Source: Candidatus Peregrinibacteria bacterium CG_4_9_14_0_2_um_filter_41_14
Lineage (GTDB): Bacteria > Patescibacteriota > Gracilibacteria > UBA1369 > UM-FILTER-41-14
NCBI GenBank assembly: GCA_002788755.1
Contig: PFRW01000050.1
Coordinates: forward strand, 1 to 52,070
DNA: 52,070 bases
Direction: 5' to 3'
Positions 15,826 to 24,120 of the stretch are shown in pieces. Position 1 is the first letter of the stretch. The number at the start of each line of letters is the position of its first letter. A program made the position numbers and the translations under genes. The notes under the pieces were generated by a model. It did not search any database and had not been told where the DNA came from. It saw only the letters and a program-made list of their open reading frames with translations.

Positions 15826-17446
15826 GGCTGCGTGAATTATAAGGAAAAACTCGCATATTAATTGTAGCTTCTTGATTAAAGATTTGTTTTGCAAAATTCT
15901 CTAGATCTGCTTGAAATGCATCCAGTTGATCTTGTTGAGTTGCAGGTATCTTGATATCAAAGCCAATGGTATATTTGGTAATGTTGCTTAATTCAAATTC
16001 ACTATTAGTGTCGATATTTTGCCATTTTATTGTGAGGTTTGTAATGTCGGCATTAGTGACTATGTTTTGGTCGAAAAAATTATGAAATCTAAGAATTAAG
16101 TCTTGGTGATAGATTTCGGCAGGTGTGAGTTTGGGGATTATATCGGTTTCACTGTATTGGGGAATGATAGTCCAAATTATGTTTGCTGTTTCTCGAACTT
16201 GTAATTTGGCTTGGAAGCCAGCGATTAATTGCTGTTGTTCATCCTTGGTAAGACTTTCGCCTGGTGTTAAAGTAATAATAGGTTTGATAGCCCAGGCCAT
16301 TTTCGAGGTATCAGCTGCTTCCTTAGTTACATCTGCAACTTCCAGTTTGACAATTGTAGCGGTTGGGAGCTTTTCTTTTAGAAAGTCGCGAAACTGGGTG
16401 GAAATTACATCGACGGGATCAGGCTTACTTTTTTGGGTTTCGGAAATAATACTGGCGACAGGAATGATATCAATTTTGAGGTCGACTTTACGGCTTAGTG
16501 ATTGACCAAGTTCGTCAGCAATTGCGTTTTTGGTTTCCAGATAGAATTCTGAGCCTTGTGGAATTCTGATTGTGCCGGATATTTGAGCGCTATCGTTAGT
16601 TACGTTTAATAATTTTAGCTCACTAAGTTTGGCATTTGGAATTTTTTCACTTAATACATTTTCCAAATAATTTTTTGCTTTGAGCTCGATGCTAATGCGT
16701 GTAGAAATCTTTTGAAGGGAGGAGACTAGCGGGATTGAGATAAGACCAATCAGTAACAGTAAAATCGTAATATCTTTAAAGGCATTGATTTGTTTAAAAC
16801 GTTGATTTGGGGCAAAACCATAAAGAAAGAACATGATAATTCCTACAAAGACAATTGCGACTAAATTGGTAAAGAAGAGAAATAAACTCCCGCTAAACTG
16901 CGCATAATTGTGAAAGGCGAGTTCGATTCCGGCTACGGCAAGTGGCGGTAACAGGGCGGCGGACATAGCCACACCGGCGACGCTTTCGCTATAGCGTGTG
17001 GAAGAAAGAGATAGGAAGACGACAATGGCTGATGCCAAAGCAATAAACAAATCGAGGAGGTTGGGCGTAGTGCGCGCAAGAATTTCGACTGTTTCAATCT
17101 GCAATGGTACTAAGCTGGCGGTTAAAAAACCAATGCCAACAGCTAGCATTACACTAATTAAGATAATCCTTAATCCCCTGGTAATATTAGATGACTGGCC
17201 TGTGGTTATACCAAAAGCGAGAAGTTCGATTGGTCTAAAGAGAGGGGCAATCAGCATCGCACCAATAACAATGGCGATTGAATTTTGCAACAAACCTAAA
17301 CTGGCAATAATACTGGATAAAATGATTTCGATCCAGTAGGCAGTATCGGCACGGAACTCTTCAATTAGTTTTGTGGACATGGCACTTTTTTGACCGTCGC
17401 TTAGTCCAAGAAGAGCGAATTTCTGTTTTTTGGGGATTTCCTCCAT
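15803..17446 (-). CDS. DUF389 family membrane protein
   Basis: Integral membrane protein of unknown function. The N-terminal 230 residues hold about six membrane helices with the DUF389 pattern (YWIEIILSSIIASLGLLQNS, GAMLIAPLFRPI, STRYSESVAGVAMSAALLPPLAV). The C-terminal 300 residues are soluble alpha/beta and contain three related stretches (around GTIRIPQGSEFYLETKNAI, WAIKPIITLTPGESLTKDE and FDIKIPATQQDQLDAF), likely repeats of an extracytoplasmic domain. It is divergent from tgt; an extended -10 (TGGTACAAT, plus 17471-17479) lies 25 bases upstream. Its 3' end overlaps rpmE by 23 bases. Confidence 0.85.
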   Translation of the reverse strand: MEEIPKKQKFALLGLSDGQKSAMSTKLIEEFRADTAYWIEIILSSIIASLGLLQNSIAIVIGAMLIAPLFRPIELLAFGITTGQSSNITRGLRIILISVMLAVGIGFLTASLVPLQIETVEILARTTPNLLDLFIALASAIVVFLSLSSTRYSESVAGVAMSAALLPPLAVAGIELAFHNYAQFSGSLFLFFTNLVAIVFVGIIMFFLYGFAPNQRFKQINAFKDITILLLLIGLISIPLVSSLQKISTRISIELKAKNYLENVLSEKIPNAKLSELKLLNVTNDSAQISGTIRIPQGSEFYLETKNAIADELGQSLSRKVDLKIDIIPVASIISETQKSKPDPVDVISTQFRDFLKEKLPTATIVKLEVADVTKEAADTSKMAWAIKPIITLTPGESLTKDEQQQLIAGFQAKLQVRETANIIWTIIPQYSETDIIPKLTPAEIYHQDLILRFHNFFDQNIVTNADITNLTIKWQNIDTNSEFELSNITKYTIGFDIKIPATQQDQLDAFQADLENFAKQIFNQEATINMRVFPYNSRSLTLPQQP

Positions 17447-17470
17447 ATTTGTTGCTATGGGTATCTCTAT

Positions 17471-17479
17471 ATTGTACCA
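17471..17479 (-). promoter_or_regulatory. extended -10 promoter of the DUF389 gene
   Basis: Minus-strand TGG-TACAAT, a TGn extended -10 with no good -35. The start codon is 25 bases downstream. Confidence 0.5.
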
Positions 17480-17507
17480 TATTTTTCGATAATTGTTAGA
17501 ATAAAAT

Positions 17508-18662
17508 ATGTTTGAGTTTGAGATTAAAACTAAATCTAAAAATACTGCTGCGCGAACAGGTCAATTTGTTTTGCCGCGTGGCACTATTAAAACGCCTGTA
17601 TTTATGCCGTGCGGCACTAAAGGCATGGTAAAAACAATGCTTCCGGATGAGCTTAAGGCACTGGGTGTGGAGATTATTTTGGGAAATACTTATCATTTAT
17701 ATTTGAGGCCGGGTGAAAAGTTAATTGCACAAGAAGGCGGTTTACCAAAATGGAACAACTGGAATGCACCAATGCTATCGGACTCGGGAGGGTTTCAGGT
17801 TTTTTCTTTGCAGGGTACCCGTAATGATTCTGGTAAGTCGTTGATTAAAATTGATGAGGATGGCGTGGAGTTTAGGTCGTATTTAGATGGTTCAAAACAT
17901 TATTTTACGCCGGAGAAGGCCGTAGAAATTCAGTCGAAAATTGGTGCCGATATTATGATGGCTTTTGATGAGTGCTCCGCTGCTAATGTAACTAAAGATT
18001 ACGCACGAGCCGCCATGGGGCGGACACACCGCTGGTTTAAAAGATGCTACAAGCGACATGATGAGTTAGAGATGGGGGCCCCCACTAAACTGCCACAGGC
18101 TCTGTTTCCGATTGTACAAGGAGGAATGTTTGCGGATTTACGAACGGAGTCAGCTACATTTTTAAACGGATTTGATGCGCCAGGTGTGGCAATTGGTGGT
18201 TTGTCTGTTGGAGAAACTAAGGAGCAGATGTTGGCAATGTTGGATGTTGTGATGCCGATTTTGAATGATGATCGACCAAGGTATTTAATGGGTGTGGGGT
18301 CGCCGGATGATTTAATTGAAGGTGTGGCGCGCGGGGTTGATATGTTTGACTGCGTTTTACCCACAAGGCTGGCGAGACATGGTGCTTATTGGGATCAATT
18401 TGGTCGCCAAAATATTAAGCTGGAGCAGAATAGAGACGATAAGCGCCCACTAATGGAAGGGTGTGACTGTTCTACTTGTCAGCAGTTTGAACGAAGCTTT
18501 ATACGCCATCTATTTGTAGAAAAGGAAATTACGGGGCTGCGCTTATTAACAATTCATAACTTGCGCTACCTCACAAGATTAATGGAACAAATACGAGAAG
18601 CAATTGATAGGCAAGAATTTGACCAATTCCGCCAGCAGTTTTGGTTAAAATGGCGAGATTAG
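17508..18662 (+). CDS. tgt: queuine/preQ1 tRNA-guanine transglycosylase
   Basis: Exchanges guanine-34 of tRNAs with GUN anticodons for a 7-deazaguanine base, a step of queuosine synthesis. The 384 residues show LPDELKALGVEIILGNTYHL, the general-acid/base motif LSDSGGFQVFS, the recognition stretch GGLSVGETKEQM, the nucleophile motif DMFDCVLPTRLARHG and the zinc site CDCSTC followed by RHL. Length is standard. Start ATG at 17508 gives the usual FEFEIKTKSKNTAARTG opening. Followed by ruvA 54 bases later. No other queuosine gene is in the window, so the base may be made elsewhere or salvaged. Confidence 0.96.
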   Translation: MFEFEIKTKSKNTAARTGQFVLPRGTIKTPVFMPCGTKGMVKTMLPDELKALGVEIILGNTYHLYLRPGEKLIAQEGGLPKWNNWNAPMLSDSGGFQVFSLQGTRNDSGKSLIKIDEDGVEFRSYLDGSKHYFTPEKAVEIQSKIGADIMMAFDECSAANVTKDYARAAMGRTHRWFKRCYKRHDELEMGAPTKLPQALFPIVQGGMFADLRTESATFLNGFDAPGVAIGGLSVGETKEQMLAMLDVVMPILNDDRPRYLMGVGSPDDLIEGVARGVDMFDCVLPTRLARHGAYWDQFGRQNIKLEQNRDDKRPLMEGCDCSTCQQFERSFIRHLFVEKEITGLRLLTIHNLRYLTRLMEQIREAIDRQEFDQFRQQFWLKWRD

Positions 18663-18716
18663 ATTTTTATAATATTGCTATAATGCTAAAGTGAATGCCA
18701 ACTGTAATTAAAAATT

Positions 18717-19289
18717 ATGATTGGATATTTGAAAGGAAAAATTGTTCATATGGAAGCCAGAACAATTACGATTTTAACTGGTAGCGGTGTTGGCTATAGG
18801 GTTTTTGCGCCACAATCTTTATTATCTGCACAAGACATTAATATGGGAAATGAGGTTGAACTCTATATCTACACCCATTTTCGCCAAGACACTTTTGAGC
18901 TTTATGGATTTATGGAGAACTCGACTCTGATTTTCTTTGAGTCGTTAATTAGTATTAATGGTGTTGGACCAAAATTGGCGATGGATATATTGGCGGCGCC
19001 TATCCATAAAGTCCAAGAAGCAATTCAGGCTGAGGACACTAGATTCTTGCAGTCTATTAAGGGGCTTGGCAAAAAAACTTCAGAGCGGATGATTTTGGAG
19101 CTTAAAGGTAAATTACCTAAATTTTTGCATGATCGAGATGAAAATACTGTTCAGGTTTCGGATGATATTATTGAGGCATTGTTAAATTTGGGATACAAGC
19201 GTCGGCATGTTGATTTGGTTTTGGAGAAACTACCGGCCGACTTGGAAGCCGCTGAGGATATAATCAAATTTTTTCTACAAAACGTTTAA
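18717..19289 (+). CDS. ruvA: Holliday junction branch migration protein RuvA
   Basis: Tetrameric protein that holds the Holliday junction for the RuvB motor. The 190 residues have the N-terminal OB-fold (MIGYLKGKIVHMEARTITI, VELYIYTHFRQDTFELYGF), the double helix-hairpin-helix (SINGVGPKLAMDIL and SIKGLGKKTSERMILELKGKL) and the C-terminal three-helix domain III (VSDDIIEALLNLGYKRRHVDLVLEKL) that binds RuvB. A TATAAT at 18679-18684 suggests its own promoter downstream of tgt. ruvB and ruvC are not in the window. Confidence 0.95.
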   Translation: MIGYLKGKIVHMEARTITILTGSGVGYRVFAPQSLLSAQDINMGNEVELYIYTHFRQDTFELYGFMENSTLIFFESLISINGVGPKLAMDILAAPIHKVQEAIQAEDTRFLQSIKGLGKKTSERMILELKGKLPKFLHDRDENTVQVSDDIIEALLNLGYKRRHVDLVLEKLPADLEAAEDIIKFFLQNV

Positions 19290-19363
19290 AGCTTGTAAAA
19301 GCGGTTTACGCGGTCGTAACTGGATAACATCTTGCCTTGCTGTAAATTTATTGCCGAAAACAA

Positions 19364-19391
19364 TTGCCTCATATCAATCTGGTCATATAAT
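19364..19391 (+). promoter_or_regulatory. promoter of the sigma-4/HARE-like regulator gene
   Basis: TTGCCT (19364-19369), 16-base spacer, TATAAT (19386-19391). The start codon is 33 bases downstream. Confidence 0.65.
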
Positions 19392-19423
19392 GACATTAAT
19401 AAAAAATTTAAATAAAAACACAA

Positions 19424-20479
19424 ATGACACACCTCGATACTCTTCCCAAAGTTCAGGAATTGATTAATAGTTTATTGATCGTTTTGTCCGAGAAAGAAAA
19501 GTATATTGTGGAAAATCGCTTTAGCTTGAATGATCATCCACGCTTAACGTTAGAAAAGATTGGTGAAAAATACAACGTAACGCGAGAGCGCATCCGCCAA
19601 ATTGAAAAAAATGCATTACGCAAATTATCACGAAATGTGAACAATACACAGTTACGTGATTTGACCTCTATGGCACTGCAAATTTTGGAAGATAATGGTG
19701 GCGTAGTCAGTGAAAAAATGATGGTAAATGAAATGTTAAAACTAGCTGATAGCAAGGAAGGTATTGATGTGAGCAGTTTAAAATTAACTATCGATTTAGA
19801 TAAAGGTCTAGTGCGTGAGCATAACACAATCCGGTTTCGCCCTTTTTGGCGTTTGGTAGATCTAAAGCCACGTGATATTCGCAAGGCATGTGATGCGGTA
19901 AAAAAGGAATTGAAGAAAAATGAAAAAGTAATGAGTGCAGCAAAACTAGCAACACATTGCCAAGAAAAAAATGGAATTGCGTGTGCAAATGAAGCATTTA
20001 TAAAATCGGCCGCTCGCTTAGATCGTGACTTGAAGGTTGTTTCCGACGGTGTAGGTTTAGCAAGTTGGCGTGATATCAATCCAAAAACACTGCGTGATAA
20101 AATCTTCTATGTCTTTAATGAAATGAAGAAGCCACTGCATTACATCGATATTTCTAATCAAATTACAGAGCTTAGTTTTGATAATAAATCAGTTAATACA
20201 CAGGCTGTACATAATGAACTAATTAGATACGATGAGTTTATTTTGATTGGTCGTGGTATTTACGCCTTAAAATTTTGGGGATATGAAGAAGGGACAGTTG
20301 CTGATGTGATTGAAAAAGTTTTGATTGAACACGGTGAACTTGAACGTGATGAAATCGTGGAAAAGGTATTAGAAAAGCGCCAAGTCAAAAAAATCACAAT
20401 TTTGCTAAACCTAAAGAATAAAGATCAATTTACTAAAACTAAGACTGATAAGTACAAACTGACAACAGCAGCTAAGTAA
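19424..20479 (+). CDS. sigma-70 region 4-like DNA-binding protein with HARE-like helix-turn-helix domains
   Basis: Probable transcription regulator of 351 residues. Residues 1-75 carry a sigma-70 region 4 helix-turn-helix with the RpoD signature (LTLEKIGEKYNVTRERIRQIEKNALRKL), yet regions 1-3 of a sigma factor are missing. The rest holds winged-helix segments; residues 215-290 (MKKPLHYIDISNQI ... LIGRGIYALKFWGY) fit the HARE-HTH domain seen in RNA polymerase delta subunit, and the last 60 residues look like a second one. It may act as an RNA-polymerase-associated factor or an anti/alternative sigma (inference). It has its own promoter and stands immediately before tRNA-Val. Confidence 0.75.
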   Translation: MTHLDTLPKVQELINSLLIVLSEKEKYIVENRFSLNDHPRLTLEKIGEKYNVTRERIRQIEKNALRKLSRNVNNTQLRDLTSMALQILEDNGGVVSEKMMVNEMLKLADSKEGIDVSSLKLTIDLDKGLVREHNTIRFRPFWRLVDLKPRDIRKACDAVKKELKKNEKVMSAAKLATHCQEKNGIACANEAFIKSAARLDRDLKVVSDGVGLASWRDINPKTLRDKIFYVFNEMKKPLHYIDISNQITELSFDNKSVNTQAVHNELIRYDEFILIGRGIYALKFWGYEEGTVADVIEKVLIEHGELERDEIVEKVLEKRQVKKITILLNLKNKDQFTKTKTDKYKLTTAAK

Positions 20480-20495
20480 TTAGATCTGCTTTTGC

Positions 20496-20524
20496 TTGAC
20501 GATTGGGGTACGATTTGATAAAAA
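20496..20524 (+). promoter_or_regulatory. tRNA-Val promoter
   Basis: TTGACG (20496-20501), 17-base spacer, TAAAAA (20519-20524); the same box pair and spacing occur before rplK. An inverted repeat GGGTACG (20506-20512) / CGTACCC (20531-20537) brackets the -10 and likely start point. Confidence 0.6.
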
Positions 20525-20547
20525 GGTCTACGTACCCTTATTATTAT

Positions 20548-20624
20548 GGGCGGTTAGCTCAGTTGGCTAGAGCGTCTGGTTTACACCCAGAAGGTCATTG
20601 GTTCGACCCCAATACCGCCCACCA
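20548..20624 (+). tRNA. tRNA-Val (anticodon UAC)
   Basis: Complete cloverleaf: acceptor GGGCGGT paired with ACCGCCC, D-arm with TAGCTCAGTTGG, anticodon stem TCTGG/CCAGA with loop TTTACAC (anticodon TAC), T-arm with GGTTCGACCCC, discriminator A and a genome-encoded CCA at 20622-20624. Confidence 0.96.
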
Positions 20625-20639
20625 GGTAGACGATAAAAT

Positions 20640-20676
20640 AAAAAAATTCCCTCCTCACTAGCGTTCAAACGGAGGG
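20640..20676 (-). terminator. terminator of the 23.9-20.7 kb minus-strand gene run
   Basis: Minus strand: CCCTCC, 16-base loop, GGAGGG, then AATTTTTTT (plus A run at 20640-20646). It lies 56 bases after the C39 peptidase stop. On the plus strand no T run follows, so it does not end the tRNA-Val transcript. Confidence 0.7.
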
Positions 20677-20731
20677 GGTCACAGGACACTGCAGTTAGGC
20701 GGCGTCGAAGTTAGATGTAACATCCTAGGGG

Positions 20732-21511
20732 TTAGGATTGTGGCTTTACAACGATCATGGCTTTGCGCTCGGTGAGGATGGGATTCTTGTGTCCGCTTGG
20801 ATAATCTCTAATAGCTTCAAAAAGTGTGGTGTATGAATATATGTAGTCTTTACCGTTACGTGTGCCTGGATCGTTAGTGATAAAATGAGATTTGGCGTCG
20901 TTGTAGCCGGTAATTACTAGGGCGTGGCGTTCGGGGCCGCCGTTGGTAAAATTGGGATTATGGAGCGCAATGCCGTTTGCGGGAATAACGATGATATTAC
21001 CGCTTGCCAATTGGCTGCGCATATCGTCAATTGTAAAGTCGTAAATTAGTTCTGTATTTGAATAATGCAAATAATCGGTCATTAGTCTTTGGGTGTCGGC
21101 GGCGGATGAGTCGTTGTGGAAACCATAATTTTCATCTTCGTAAGCGGACATGGCGAGGATTTCTGCTAAGGCTTCTGTGTTTGTGAGGGCTTGGCCGGTT
21201 GCCCATCCGTAGGCCATTAAAAGGGAGGCTTCTTCGCAACCGTCTTGCTGGCGGTCGTCCGCCCAATCACCAAATGGGGCTTGAGAGATAAATGGCACTT
21301 TGTGAATTTTTTCGGCAGGTAGCTGTTGTGGGGTGGCTTCGGATTCGTACTCAATCGGAATAATTTCGATTTGTCGCTGTGCTTCTTTAACCAAATTTTG
21401 TACTCGGTTAATTGGATTAAGTGACTGGCCCCAATAATACAAAATGAAGGTACTGGAGATGACAATTCCCATGATAATAATTAAGATTAAATTGCGTTGA
21501 CTAATTTTCAT
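20732..21511 (-). CDS. membrane-anchored C39-like cysteine peptidase
   Basis: Papain-like protease of the C39-like (peptidase_C39_2) type, 259 residues. One N-terminal membrane helix (LILIIIMGIVISSTFILYYW) anchors it; the catalytic domain begins around residue 70 with VPFISQAPFGDW. Catalytic Cys in QQDGCEEAS, His in PERHALVITGY and the third residue in TNDPGTRNGKDY are all visible. There is no ABC transporter fused to it, so it is not a bacteriocin exporter; a role in peptide or cell-wall cleavage outside the membrane is likely. Last gene of the five-gene minus-strand run, followed by a terminator. Confidence 0.88.
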   Translation of the reverse strand: MKISQRNLILIIIMGIVISSTFILYYWGQSLNPINRVQNLVKEAQRQIEIIPIEYESEATPQQLPAEKIHKVPFISQAPFGDWADDRQQDGCEEASLLMAYGWATGQALTNTEALAEILAMSAYEDENYGFHNDSSAADTQRLMTDYLHYSNTELIYDFTIDDMRSQLASGNIIVIPANGIALHNPNFTNGGPERHALVITGYNDAKSHFITNDPGTRNGKDYIYSYTTLFEAIRDYPSGHKNPILTERKAMIVVKPQS

Positions 21512-21521
21512 TTATATAGGA

Positions 21522-22076
21522 TTATTTAATATACAGGACGGCACTATCGATTTTGTCACTTGGTTTAAGACCATCAATTTTGAAAGCGTGTGAAACAACT
21601 TTGCAACCGGGTCTTAGTTGTGGCCAAACAATTTTATAAAACTTTTGCATGGTATCTTTAAGGAGAAAGCAAAAAATGACGTCGGCATCTTTATAATCTT
21701 GGGTCCAAAAGTTTTTGTATTGAATTTTAGATCCAGGGGAAAATAGGGACTTTATTTTGGCTAAGACGTAAGTTGGAAAAGACAGTTCATACCCAACAGC
21801 ATTGGCGCCTTCTTTACTTGCGGCAAAAATGAGACGGCCGTCGCCACAGCCTAGGTCGTAGACTTTCTGACCTTTTGTAAGCTTAGCCAATGTCATCATT
21901 TTGCGTAAAACTTTTTTTGAAGTTGGGACAAAGGGGGCACCTGTTACCATGGCGTAAATACCGGGCAAGGAGATAATTAACATGCCGACAAAAATCCAAA
22001 TTGGCTCAATCTTAAGCAAATAAAGCAATGGTGAAAGGACAAGGACATAACCGGCAAGCAGAAAGGCTTCAAGCAT
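21522..22076 (-). CDS. membrane-anchored class I SAM-dependent methyltransferase
   Basis: Of 184 residues, the first 45 form two membrane helices (LLAGYVLVLSPLLYLL and PIWIFVGMLIISLPGIYA). Then comes a Rossmann methyltransferase domain with motif I KVYDLGCGDGRLIFAAS, an acidic motif II residue in NAVGYELSF, and the motif IV region DADVIFCFLL. The substrate is unknown; the DxGxGxGR pattern with a membrane anchor is seen in small lysine-methyltransferase-like proteins (for example the ATPSc-KMT type), which is only a suggestion. It overlaps the upstream gene by 8 bases and is 10 bases before the C39 peptidase, so it is translated from the same message. Confidence 0.82.
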   Translation of the reverse strand: MLEAFLLAGYVLVLSPLLYLLKIEPIWIFVGMLIISLPGIYAMVTGAPFVPTSKKVLRKMMTLAKLTKGQKVYDLGCGDGRLIFAASKEGANAVGYELSFPTYVLAKIKSLFSPGSKIQYKNFWTQDYKDADVIFCFLLKDTMQKFYKIVWPQLRPGCKVVSHAFKIDGLKPSDKIDSAVLYIK

Positions 22077-22713
22077 TGGTAATATTTAATAATTGTTCAA
22101 TCAAGTTTAGCTTGGTTTGCGTTGGTTTCCTATACATTTCTATTAATGCCAAAGCGATTTGACTGTAAATCCCCTCCCCTGCTTCTATTTTTTTAAAATG
22201 ATGCAAAAGTTGGGCTAGACCAAAATATTGCGGTCGATAACCAACATGCCTAAAATTGATCAAATAAATGCCATCACTGTTTTGAATAAGATGCTCCGGT
22301 AAAAATGCTGTATGGGTCCACAGCATTGCCGGCTGATTTGCCTTTTGGCTAAGATAACTACGAGCATCTTGAAGAATTGGTGAGGCTTCCGGTTCGTTGT
22401 ATTGGCTTAGCTGTTCTTTAAGCCAGCCCCATGCGGAGCGTTCTGCTATGGTTGACTGACATAATGGTTTGGGCATTTTCGAGACAAGCTTTTTGTAAGC
22501 GTAGATAATTGCGTTGAGGTCTTTTGGATGTTCGCCATTAATAAATTCTCTATTTAAAAAGTACTGCTGTTTGTGGACATCGTGGCCAAAACTATTAATG
22601 GCGGGAATCTTTAATGTGTTGCACGTAAATTGCAAATTAAATTGATGCAAAACTTTGTACTCGGGTACGTCTTGTTGCTCGGTCCACAATTTAGTATGTG
22701 TGTTGGATGCCAT
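22069..22713 (-). CDS. hypothetical protein, possible degenerate phosphotransferase (kinase-fold) remnant
   Basis: No confident family. The C-terminal half of this 214-residue protein (residues 120-200) follows the pattern of aminoglycoside/choline kinase-fold enzymes: WTHTAFLPEHLI where they have HGDLxxxN, then GIYLINFRHVGYRPQYFGLAQLL where they have an IDFE and a distal Asp. If that alignment is right, the catalytic Asp, the Asn and the metal-binding Asp are all replaced (HTA, EHL, NFR), and the N-lobe is largely missing, so it would be inactive as a kinase. It overlaps the cyclo-ligase gene upstream by 23 bases and the methyltransferase downstream by 8. The kinase relation is inference. 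Confidence 0.5.
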   Translation of the reverse strand: MASNTHTKLWTEQQDVPEYKVLHQFNLQFTCNTLKIPAINSFGHDVHKQQYFLNREFINGEHPKDLNAIIYAYKKLVSKMPKPLCQSTIAERSAWGWLKEQLSQYNEPEASPILQDARSYLSQKANQPAMLWTHTAFLPEHLIQNSDGIYLINFRHVGYRPQYFGLAQLLHHFKKIEAGEGIYSQIALALIEMYRKPTQTKLNLIEQLLNITNA

Positions 22714-23242
22714 TTTCGGTAATTATGTATTCGACACTTTGGTCAAAAGTTTCTGTTGGTAGGGTTTCGCTTGTAATGCACTCACTATAGTTAACGCCGA
22801 TGGTAACGCCTTGAAACTCTTTTAGATAGCGATCGTAACAGCCTTTGCCGTAGCCAAGTCGATCTCCTTGTAAGTCAAAAACGATGGCCGGCACAATGAG
22901 GCAATCGGGTGTTTGGGGTTGTTTGTTAGTGATGATTGGCTCTGGGATACCAAATTGACCGTCTTTAAAATCCTTTAAATCTGATACCTGATAAAAACTA
23001 ATTGTGTTATCCGCAGTGGTAATCGGGAATAAAAATTGCTGTGGGTTTTGCTCGACAAGCGGTAGTAAGTTGACCTCGCTGCGGACCGGGTAGTAGATGC
23101 CGATGCTTGTAGACATTTGTGCCTCAATTAGATTAGCAAGGTGGACTCTGATGTATTTACTTTTTTGGGTGCGCTCGCTTTCGGAGATGGCTTCTCGCAT
23201 TAATAGAAACTGCTGCCGTAATTGGGCTTTAAAAGAATGCAA
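22691..23242 (-). CDS. 5-formyltetrahydrofolate cyclo-ligase
   Basis: ATP-dependent enzyme turning 5-formyl-THF into 5,10-methenyl-THF, which returns stored formyl-folate to the active pool used by FolD and GlyA (both in this window). The 183 residues show the basic N-terminus (KAQLRQQFLLMREAIS), GIYYPVRSEVNLLPL in the substrate region, PAIVFDLQGDRLGYGKGCYDRYL, the nucleotide-binding signature of the family, and VGVNYSE near the end. Length is normal. It overlaps the 7-TM gene upstream by 14 bases and the next gene by 23. Confidence 0.93.
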   Translation of the reverse strand: MHSFKAQLRQQFLLMREAISESERTQKSKYIRVHLANLIEAQMSTSIGIYYPVRSEVNLLPLVEQNPQQFLFPITTADNTISFYQVSDLKDFKDGQFGIPEPIITNKQPQTPDCLIVPAIVFDLQGDRLGYGKGCYDRYLKEFQGVTIGVNYSECITSETLPTETFDQSVEYIITENGIQHTY

Positions 23243-23882
23243 GAATAATGGGAATTAAAAAAATAGATAAGGCGCCAATGATAATCATTACAACCACATT
23301 AACTGGGTGTGGATCGGTACCAATTTCGGCATAACCGCGTGTAAAAAAGAAGGTTTGGCCAACAATAGATGAAGTAATTAACAATAGCCCCCACCACGGT
23401 GTATTAAGCGCGATAAGTGGTGCCAACATAAATAAAAAGGAAAAGAAGGTGATGGAAATTAAGCCTACCGAAAAAGTGTCGGGGCTTTCCGACTTAAACT
23501 TGGTAAAGAGCATGACATAAAATGCGATTGTGATCACGAAAAAACTGACCGTAAAAAACTCAGCCAACTGCGAGATACCGCCCTGCCCTAGTGCCACATT
23601 AATGCCAATGGGAATTAATGGCACAAACATAGTTTGGACAGCTCGCCACAAATTATGAGGAAAAGAGAAAATGGAAAAACAAGCAAAATAAAAAAATATA
23701 GCTACAAAAGCCCCGATTGCCGGCAAAATATACCACTTTGGATCTAAATTAAATCCTCCATTTGGATACGCCAAACGAAAAGTATAAATTGTTAGCGATG
23801 GCAATAAAGCCAAATACAAAAAATAGAGATTTTTTAAAACCATTAGGGTACGGTCGTGGATTTTGAGGTGGGCTATTTTCAT
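23229..23882 (-). CDS. seven-helix membrane protein, function unknown
   Basis: 217 residues forming about seven membrane helices (for example LYFLYLALLPSLTIYTFRLAY, WYILPAIGAFVAIFFYFACF, NVVVMIIIGALSIFLIPIIL) with very short loops and no recognisable catalytic or transport motif. It begins 17 bases after the end of tRNA-Leu on the same strand and overlaps the cyclo-ligase by 14 bases, so it is probably the first protein gene of a tRNA-led transcript. Confidence 0.7.
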   Translation of the reverse strand: MKIAHLKIHDRTLMVLKNLYFLYLALLPSLTIYTFRLAYPNGGFNLDPKWYILPAIGAFVAIFFYFACFSIFSFPHNLWRAVQTMFVPLIPIGINVALGQGGISQLAEFFTVSFFVITIAFYVMLFTKFKSESPDTFSVGLISITFFSFLFMLAPLIALNTPWWGLLLITSSIVGQTFFFTRGYAEIGTDPHPVNVVVMIIIGALSIFLIPIILAFF

Positions 23883-23899
23883 GCTGCAATTTTATCCGA

Positions 23900-23988
23900 T
23901 GGTGGGCAAGAGAGGACTTGAACCTCCACGGCCATAGATGGCCACTAGCCCCTCAAGCTAGCGCGTCTACCAATTCCGCCACTTGCCC
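23900..23988 (-). tRNA. tRNA-Leu (anticodon GAG)
   Basis: Class II tRNA of 89 bases on the minus strand: acceptor GGGCAAG paired with CTTGCCC, D-arm with GGTAGACGC, anticodon stem CTAGC/GCTAG with loop TTGAGGG (anticodon GAG), long variable arm with GGCCAT-CTATGGCC hairpin, T-arm GGTTCAAGTCC, discriminator A and encoded CCA. Confidence 0.96.
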
Positions 23989-24120
23989 ATGTTTGTGCCT
24001 ATTATTTTTACTATAGTTTGGCTGCTTATACAAGTGTTTGCACTTGATCTTTTTACCCGACATTATTAGAATCTTTAATACAAAAAATTTACATAAATTT
24101 ATTTTGTTAATATTTACATT

